5,537 nucleotides of DNA, from NCBI GenBank assembly GCA_015655225.1, contig JAATFK010000582.1, forward strand, positions 1-5,537, read 5' to 3'. The position numbers and the translations under genes are program-made. Under the pieces are notes generated by a model, which was given only the letters and a program-made list of their open reading frames with translations, was not told the origin of the DNA and made no database searches. This DNA comes from Solirubrobacterales bacterium (lineage in GTDB: Bacteria > Actinomycetota > Thermoleophilia > Solirubrobacterales > Solirubrobacteraceae). Below, piece by piece: positions 1-4,000 of the stretch; position 1 is the first letter of the stretch, and each line of letters opens with the position of its first letter.

Positions 1-246
1 CCGCTCGGCGATCCGCGCAAGGCGGCGCGGGCGATCCTCCAGGTCGCGACGCTCGACGACCCGCCGCTGCGGCTGCTGCTCGGCAGCGACGCCTACGCGC
101 TCGTGCGCGCCGCCGACGAGGCGAGAATCGCCAGCGACGAGCAGTGGAGAGCGCTGACCCTCTCGACCGACCACGACGACGCCGAGGAGCAGCTGGAGGA
201 GATCCGTCACTCGATCGGACAGGCGGCGCCGACGACCGACCGCTGA
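1..246 (+). CDS. Short-chain dehydrogenase/reductase (SDR), C-terminal fragment
   Basis: Frame 1 is open from the first base to a TGA at 244-246 and gives the last 81 residues of a protein whose start lies upstream of the window. Near its beginning it reads GDPRKAARAIL and then DDPPLRLLLGSDA, followed by an acidic helix ending in LTLSTDHD. This order (GDP.KAA.AIL, then PPLRL.LGSDA, then a charged helix with S.STD) is familiar from the C-terminal end of classical SDR oxidoreductases, where it forms the substrate-side helices after the catalytic YxxxK region. The Rossmann nucleotide-binding part and the catalytic Tyr/Lys are outside the window, so cofactor and substrate cannot be given. It is presumably a soluble NAD(P)-dependent enzyme. 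The next gene begins 34 bases downstream and probably has its own promoter, so an operon link is not implied. Confidence 0.75.
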   Translation, partial: PLGDPRKAARAILQVATLDDPPLRLLLGSDAYALVRAADEARIASDEQWRALTLSTDHDDAEEQLEEIRHSIGQAAPTTDR

Positions 247-268
247 GCCTGCCTGACGGCCGGTGCGC

Positions 269-280
269 GATCATGGCGGC
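269..280 (+). promoter_or_regulatory. Putative -10 element of a leaderless transcript (membrane protein gene)
   Basis: GATCAT at 269-274 fits nAnnnT and is separated by six bases (GGCGGC) from GTG at 281. The same geometry occurs before the genes starting at 1813 and 3185. No Shine-Dalgarno sequence precedes this GTG, which fits transcription starting at or next to the start codon. No convincing -35 hexamer is visible. This is inference from pattern only. Confidence 0.35.
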
Positions 281-868
281 GTGAGCGAGACGCCCCCCGA
301 TCCGCCGCCGGCCGTCCCGGCGCCCGCGGCCCCGGCGAGGCCCGCACCCGCGCCGCGCCCACCCCGCGCTCCCGTCACCGTGGAGTCCCCGGCGCTGCCC
401 GAGACCGCCGCCCACTACGCCGCCGCCGTCTACGGCTCGATCCTCGTGACCGCGCTGATCGCGGCGCTCGACCACCAGCACGCGACCGCCGCCGCCCTCG
501 TCGGCGGCGTCGCCACGACGATCGGCGTCTTCTGGATCGCCCACGTCTGGTCGGGCCTGATCGGCGAGCGGCTCGTCGCGGCGCGCCACTTCGACTGGCG
601 CGGCGTCCGCAGAGTCGTCGGCGAGGAGTGGCCGATGATCGAGTCGGCGGTCCCGCCGCTCGCCGCGCTCGCGCTCGCCTGGGCCGGCCTCTACAGCGAC
701 CACGTGGGCACCTGGATCGCCCTCGGGATCGGGATCGCCCACCTCTTCGGCTGGGGCTTCCTGATCGGCCGTCGCACCTTCGGCGGCGTGCTCCCGAGCA
801 TCGGGTCGGGCGTCGTCGACGCCGCGCTCGGCGTCGGGATCATCGTGCTCGAGACCCTGATCCATTGA
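281..868 (+). CDS. Small multi-pass membrane protein of unknown function
   Basis: A 195-residue protein that I cannot assign to a named family. Residues 1 to about 40 are dominated by Pro and Ala with scattered Arg, probably a disordered cytoplasmic tail. The rest is hydrophobic, with about five likely membrane segments near residues 47-64, 70-90, 122-138, 143-163 and 172-194. A charged stretch at 95-118 (ERLVAARHFDWRGVRRVVGEEW) is probably a cytoplasmic loop. I chose GTG at 281 because a -10-like hexamer lies at the leaderless distance upstream; GTG at 263 in the same frame is possible and would add six residues. The stop overlaps the start of the PAP2 phosphatase gene by four bases, so the two are very likely cotranscribed and translationally coupled. 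This suggests a joint membrane or envelope role, but no reaction can be stated. Confidence 0.75.
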   Translation: MSETPPDPPPAVPAPAAPARPAPAPRPPRAPVTVESPALPETAAHYAAAVYGSILVTALIAALDHQHATAAALVGGVATTIGVFWIAHVWSGLIGERLVAARHFDWRGVRRVVGEEWPMIESAVPPLAALALAWAGLYSDHVGTWIALGIGIAHLFGWGFLIGRRTFGGVLPSIGSGVVDAALGVGIIVLETLIH

Positions 869-1770
869 GCGCCGCGTCCCGCAGCCTGCGTCCGCTCCCG
901 CTGCTCGGGCTGGCGCTGACCTGCGCGGCGGGCGTCGCGGTGACCTACGCGGTGCTCGTCCGCACCCGCCACGGCCAGCGGATCGACCAGGGCGCCTACG
1001 ACGGCCGCGTGCTCGCGAGCGGCCACGCCCACGCCGCCGCCGACCAGCTGCTGACGACGATCAGCGTCGGGACGCTCGCGCTCGCGACCGGCGCGCTCGT
1101 GCTCCAGGCGCTCGCGCGCCGGCGGATCCCGCTCGCCGCCGTCGCCGGCTCGGTGATCGGCGGCGCGCTCGTCACGACCGAGGTGCTGAAGCACACGCTC
1201 TCGCGTCCCGGCCTGCTCCCCCACACCGGCCACGAGTTCCAGAACACGTTCCCGAGCGGCCATTCGACGATCGCGTTCGGCGTCGGCGTCGCCGCGACGA
1301 TGGTCGCGCCGCCCCGGCTGCGCATGCTCGTCGCGACGCTCGCGGTCGCCTACGGCGCGGCGGTCGGGATCGCGGTCGTCGCGGCCGGCTGGCACCGCCC
1401 GAGCGACGTGGGCGGCGCGTTCCTGGTCGTGACCGGCACCGCCGCGGTCGTCGCGCTCGTCAGCGAGGCGGTCGACCGCCGCACGTTCTCGAACCGGCCG
1501 CGCGCCTGGCCGCGCGCGGCCTTCACCGGCGGTGCCGCGTTCCTCGGCGTCGGGCTGCTGGCGACCGGCTTCGTCGCGGCCGTCGCGATCGCCGCCGCGA
1601 GCCGCGCGGGGCGGATCCACTGGACGCTCGTCGACGGCGCGTTCGTCGGTGCCTGCGCGGCGATCGCGGGGCTCGCGGCGCTGCTGATGGCGCTCCTGCT
1701 GTGGGCGCTGCGCAGCGCCCTGCCGAGCGCGGCCGCGCCAGAATCGCCCACTTTGGTCAGACATTCTTGA
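865..1770 (+). CDS. PAP2-superfamily membrane phosphatase
   Basis: A 301-residue integral membrane protein of the PAP2 (type 2 phosphatidic acid phosphatase) superfamily, which hydrolyses lipid phosphates or pyrophosphates such as phosphatidic acid or undecaprenyl pyrophosphate. From the TTG start, the motifs are K109-HTLS-R114-P115 (motif 1, with a short K-to-RP spacing), P130-S-G-H133 (motif 2) and GWHRPSD at 175-181 (motif 3). H177 would be the phosphohistidine nucleophile, H133 the general acid and D181 its partner. Hydrophobic segments lie near 11-32, 66-84, 91-107, 136-148, 153-173 and 183-201, and two more after the catalytic core near 219-246 and 258-283. TTG at 865-867 is chosen because it starts just before the first membrane segment and overlaps the preceding stop as TTGA; the frame extends upstream to 628 only as a shadow of the preceding gene. 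The substrate cannot be read from sequence; a lipid phosphatase in envelope metabolism is the best reading. Confidence 0.85.
   Translation: MSAASRSLRPLPLLGLALTCAAGVAVTYAVLVRTRHGQRIDQGAYDGRVLASGHAHAAADQLLTTISVGTLALATGALVLQALARRRIPLAAVAGSVIGGALVTTEVLKHTLSRPGLLPHTGHEFQNTFPSGHSTIAFGVGVAATMVAPPRLRMLVATLAVAYGAAVGIAVVAAGWHRPSDVGGAFLVVTGTAAVVALVSEAVDRRTFSNRPRAWPRAAFTGGAAFLGVGLLATGFVAAVAIAAASRAGRIHWTLVDGAFVGACAAIAGLAALLMALLLWALRSALPSAAAPESPTLVRHS
1703..1720. repeat. 18-bp perfect palindrome inside the PAP2 gene
   Basis: GGGCGCTGC is followed directly by its reverse complement GCAGCGCCC. It lies within codons for WALRSALP, about 50 bases before the PAP2 stop. No T-run follows, so it is not a standard terminator. 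At this GC content some palindromes of this size are expected by chance. Confidence 0.5.
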
Positions 1771-1774
1771 GCAA
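1753..1774. promoter_or_regulatory. Imperfect dyad upstream of the MFS gene, possible operator
   Basis: TTGGTCA (1753-1759) and TGAGCAA (1768-1774) form an inverted repeat with one mismatch in seven and an eight-base spacer. It spans the PAP2 stop codon, in the most AT-rich short stretch of the window, and is centred about 49 bases before the MFS start. It could bind a regulator of the exporter or form a weak hairpin at the PAP2 mRNA end. Only the symmetry is observed. Confidence 0.3.
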
Positions 1775-1800
1775 CTGGCGAATCGCGGCGCGCGCTGTCG

Positions 1801-1812
1801 TAGCCTGCCGCT
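1801..1812 (+). promoter_or_regulatory. Putative -10 element of a leaderless transcript (MFS gene)
   Basis: TAGCCT at 1801-1806 matches the actinobacterial -10 pattern TAnnnT. It is followed by six bases (GCCGCT) and then GTG at 1813, the distance expected if transcription begins on the start codon. There is no Shine-Dalgarno sequence in front of that GTG. No good -35 hexamer is seen at 16-19 bases further upstream. Confidence 0.5.
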
Positions 1813-3090
1813 GTGCGGCATCTTTCCGTTCTTTGGTCCGAGCGTGACTTCCGCTGGCTCTTCCTCAGCCAGGCGATCTCGACGACCGGCGATCGCCTCG
1901 TCCTCGTCGCGCTCGCGCTGCTGGTGACGCAGCGCACCGGGTCGACCACCGACCTCGGGCTCGTGATCGGCGCGCAGACCGCCGCGCTCGTCCTGTTCCT
2001 CCTGATCGGCGGCGCCTGGGCCGACCGCCTCCCGCGCCACCGGATCATGGTCTCGACCGACCTGCTGCGCTGCCTGCTGCACGGCGGCCTCGCGGTCCTG
2101 ATCTTCACCGACGTGCTCCAGCTCTGGGAGCTGATCGCGATCGAGGTCGTGTTCGGCGCGGCCGAGGCGTTCTTCCGCCCCGCGTGCAGCGGCCTGATCC
2201 CGCAGACGGTGCCGGAGGAGCTGATCCAGGAGGCGAACGCGCTCAACTCCGCGACGCAGACGATCGCCGAGTTCGTCGGCCCCGCGATCGCGACGACGCT
2301 CGTGCTGACGGTCGGGACCGGCTCGGCGTTCGCGGTCGATGCCGGCACGTTCCTCGTCAGCGCGGCGCTGCTGGCACTCGTGCGCCCGCGTGCCCGCGGC
2401 GCGGCGCCGGCGCGCGCCGCGTCGCTGCTGCGGGAGATCGCCGACGGCTACCGCGAGGTCCGCTCGCGTCCGTGGGTGTGGGTCACGATCGTCGTCTTCT
2501 CCTTCAAGCTGCTCGTCGGCTACGGCCCCTACCTCGTGCTCGGGCCGGCGATCGCGGGGCACCGCTACGGCAACGCCGACCTCTACGGCTGGGTGGTCGT
2601 CGCGTTCGGCCTCGGGACCTTCGCGGGCGCGCTCACGTCGATGCGCTGGCGCCCGCTGCGACCGCTGCGCGCGGCCATGCTGGTGACGCTCCCGTTCTCG
2701 GCGCTGCTGATCGCCTACGCGTTCGGGGCGCCGCTCGCGCTCGTGCTCGTCCTCTCCGCCGCCGGCGGGGTCGGCAGCACCCTGTTCGGCGTCTGGTGGG
2801 AGACGGCGCTCGCGCAGCGGATCCCGCCGGAGGCGCTCTCGCGCGTGAGCGCCTACGACTGGATGGGATCGCTCGCCCTGCTGCCGATCGGCTTCGTGCT
2901 CGTCGGCCTGCTGGCCGGCCACGTCGGCGCGACCGCCGTGATGGCCGGCGGCGGGATCATCTCGGCGCTGCTCGTGCTGCCCGGCCTGCTGCCGCGCGAG
3001 ACGCGCGAGCTGCGGCGGCTGGAGACGCCGGCGGCGTCGGAGGAGCCGCTCCAGGCGACCGCGCTGATGGAGGCCGAGCCGGTCCCCTGA
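1813..3090 (+). CDS. MFS transporter, MFS_3/EntS-like exporter group
   Basis: A 425-residue major facilitator superfamily protein of usual length with about 12 hydrophobic segments. The N-terminus (LWSERDFRWLFLSQAISTTGDRLVLVALALLV) shows the GD-R element in the first helix typical of the MFS_3 group, which includes the enterobactin exporter EntS and many actinobacterial drug-exporter-like proteins. Motif A is seen at 66-77 as GGAWADRLPRHR, between helices 2 and 3. Another group hallmark follows at about 116-147: a G..EAFFRPA segment, then LIP, then P.EL..ANALNS. The last 30 residues are a charged, Glu-rich cytoplasmic tail. It presumably exports a small molecule by proton antiport; the substrate is not identifiable. 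The GTG start is supported by the -10 hexamer at the leaderless distance and by the conserved N-terminus beginning directly after it. It is 42 bases after the PAP2 stop, so readthrough from that gene is also possible. Confidence 0.85.
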   Translation: MRHLSVLWSERDFRWLFLSQAISTTGDRLVLVALALLVTQRTGSTTDLGLVIGAQTAALVLFLLIGGAWADRLPRHRIMVSTDLLRCLLHGGLAVLIFTDVLQLWELIAIEVVFGAAEAFFRPACSGLIPQTVPEELIQEANALNSATQTIAEFVGPAIATTLVLTVGTGSAFAVDAGTFLVSAALLALVRPRARGAAPARAASLLREIADGYREVRSRPWVWVTIVVFSFKLLVGYGPYLVLGPAIAGHRYGNADLYGWVVVAFGLGTFAGALTSMRWRPLRPLRAAMLVTLPFSALLIAYAFGAPLALVLVLSAAGGVGSTLFGVWWETALAQRIPPEALSRVSAYDWMGSLALLPIGFVLVGLLAGHVGATAVMAGGGIISALLVLPGLLPRETRELRRLETPAASEEPLQATALMEAEPVP

Positions 3091-3107
3091 GCGGGACGCA
3101 CTGTCCC
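3082..3107 (+). other. Alternating GTCCC/GGGAC/GTCCC hairpin-forming element
   Basis: GTCCC at 3082-3086, GGGAC at 3093-3097 and GTCCC at 3103-3107 allow two mutually exclusive 5-bp stems with loops of 6 and 5 bases, across and just after the MFS stop. No T-tract follows, so a classical intrinsic terminator is unlikely. It may be chance, a weak mRNA end structure or a switch-like element. Confidence 0.25.
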
Positions 3108-3110
3108 ATC

Positions 3111-3139
3111 GTCCAGCCTCTCCACCTGCGATCCTGGAC
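3111..3139. promoter_or_regulatory. Inverted repeat GTCCAG-N17-CTGGAC upstream of the C26 gene
   Basis: A perfect 6-bp inverted repeat, with arms at 3111-3116 and 3134-3139 and centres 23 bases apart (about two helix turns). It lies in the gap before the C26 hydrolase gene. The placement suits an operator for a dimeric regulator or a short mRNA hairpin. Six-base arms are short, so chance is not excluded. Confidence 0.25.
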
Positions 3140-3172
3140 CCACGGATGAGCATGGAAGGACGGCAGATCGTG

Positions 3173-3184
3173 CACAGTAGAGGC
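3173..3184 (+). promoter_or_regulatory. Putative -10 element of a leaderless transcript (C26 gene)
   Basis: CACAGT at 3173-3178 (nAnnnT) is followed by six bases (AGAGGC) and GTG at 3185, the same geometry as before 281 and 1813. A competing signal exists: GGAAGGA at 3154-3160 is a fair Shine-Dalgarno sequence for GTG at 3170, nine bases downstream. Which one is used cannot be settled by eye. Confidence 0.3.
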
Positions 3185-4000
3185 GTGCAGACGAACATGG
3201 ACGTGATCGACGTGCTCGACGTCGCGCCGCGCCGCGAGGCGGGTCGGCGACCGCTGATCGCGATCACCACCTCGGAGATGCGCGACCCGCCGGACCACCG
3301 TTCGAAGGCGGAGGCGGACCCGCCCCGCCGCGAGCTGGCGCTCGGGCTGCGCTACATGGAGGCGCTGGAGAGCACCGGCGGCGTCCCGCTCGTCGTCCCG
3401 CCGATGGGCCTCGACGCGGCCGAGGCGCTGCTCGACGGCGTCGACGGGCTCTGCCTCTCCGGCGGCCCCGACCTGCACCCGACCGCCTACGGCCAGCTGG
3501 CCCACGCCGAGCTGGGCCCGACCGAGCGCGAGATGGACGCGTTCGAGATGGCGCTCGTGCGGGCCGCCGACCGGCGCGGGATGCCGATCCTGGCGATCTG
3601 CCGCGGCCTGCAGATCGTCAACGTCGCGCGCGGCGGGACGCTCCACCAGCACCTCCCCGACGTGACCGACGGCGAGGTCGACCACCGCCAGAGAGAGCGT
3701 GCCGAGAACCCGACGCATGCGCTCGAGGTCGCGCCCGACGCGCAGCTCGCCTCGATCCTCGGCTGGCGCAGCGGCGAGGTCAACTCCTTCCACCACCAGG
3801 CGGTCGACCAGCTCGGCATGGGCCTGGTCGCGACCGCGTGGGCGCCCGACGGCACCGTCGAGGCGCTCGAGGCGCCCGACAGGCCGTTCCTCGTCGGCGT
3901 GCAGTGGCACGCCGAGTGCCTCGTCGGCTGGCCCGAGCACGTCGTCCTGTTCGAGGCGTTCATCGCCGCCTGCCGTAGCCGCGACGCCGTTCCTGCCTGA
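3185..4000 (+). CDS. Gamma-glutamyl-gamma-aminobutyrate hydrolase family protein (peptidase C26, PuuD-like)
   Basis: A class-I glutamine-amidotransferase-fold hydrolase of 271 residues from GTG 3185, close to the usual 250 or so. The fold begins at RPLIAIT (residues 22-28). SGGPDLHP at 92-99 is the oxyanion-strand region. The nucleophile C139 lies in AICRGLQ, and the triad is completed by H242 and E244 in QWHAE. Family members cleave gamma-glutamyl amide bonds; E. coli PuuD hydrolyses gamma-glutamyl-GABA in putrescine catabolism. No other putrescine gene is visible here. Instead the stop (TGA 3998-4000) shares its last base with the ATG of an NAGGN-type amidotransferase, so the two are translationally coupled and probably act in one pathway, perhaps turnover of the dipeptide or supply of glutamate; this is inference. 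The start is uncertain: in-frame ATG 3146, ATG 3152, GTG 3170 (with Shine-Dalgarno) and ATG 3197 are alternatives. All lie before the conserved fold, so the function call is not affected. Confidence 0.85.
   Translation: MQTNMDVIDVLDVAPRREAGRRPLIAITTSEMRDPPDHRSKAEADPPRRELALGLRYMEALESTGGVPLVVPPMGLDAAEALLDGVDGLCLSGGPDLHPTAYGQLAHAELGPTEREMDAFEMALVRAADRRGMPILAICRGLQIVNVARGGTLHQHLPDVTDGEVDHRQRERAENPTHALEVAPDAQLASILGWRSGEVNSFHHQAVDQLGMGLVATAWAPDGTVEALEAPDRPFLVGVQWHAECLVGWPEHVVLFEAFIAACRSRDAVPA

Noticed and set aside
263..280. GTG at 263 as the start of the small membrane protein
   Set aside because: No Shine-Dalgarno or -10 hexamer supports it, whereas GTG 281 has the same upstream geometry as two other genes. 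It remains possible.
628..864. Upstream extension of the PAP2 frame to ATG 628
   Set aside because: The added residues are Arg/Pro-rich nonsense read out of frame from the preceding membrane-protein gene. The TTG at 865 fits the overlap and the first membrane segment.
1508..1521. 14-bp palindrome GGCCGCG/CGCGGCC in the PAP2 gene
   Set aside because: About one such palindrome is expected by chance in a window of this size at this GC content.
3091..3145. Intrinsic terminator after the MFS gene
   Set aside because: Short stems are present but no T-tract follows, so there is no support for a Rho-independent terminator.
2184..3149. 321-codon plus-strand frame inside the MFS gene
   Set aside because: It is Arg/Ala/Gly-rich with no domain and fully overlaps the conserved MFS frame; a codon-bias shadow.
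691..3270. 859-codon open frame on the minus strand across PAP2 and MFS genes
   Set aside because: Its product is dominated by Arg, Glu, Asp, Ala and Gly without a recognisable domain, and it is antisense to two clear membrane-protein genes. It is a GC-bias shadow.
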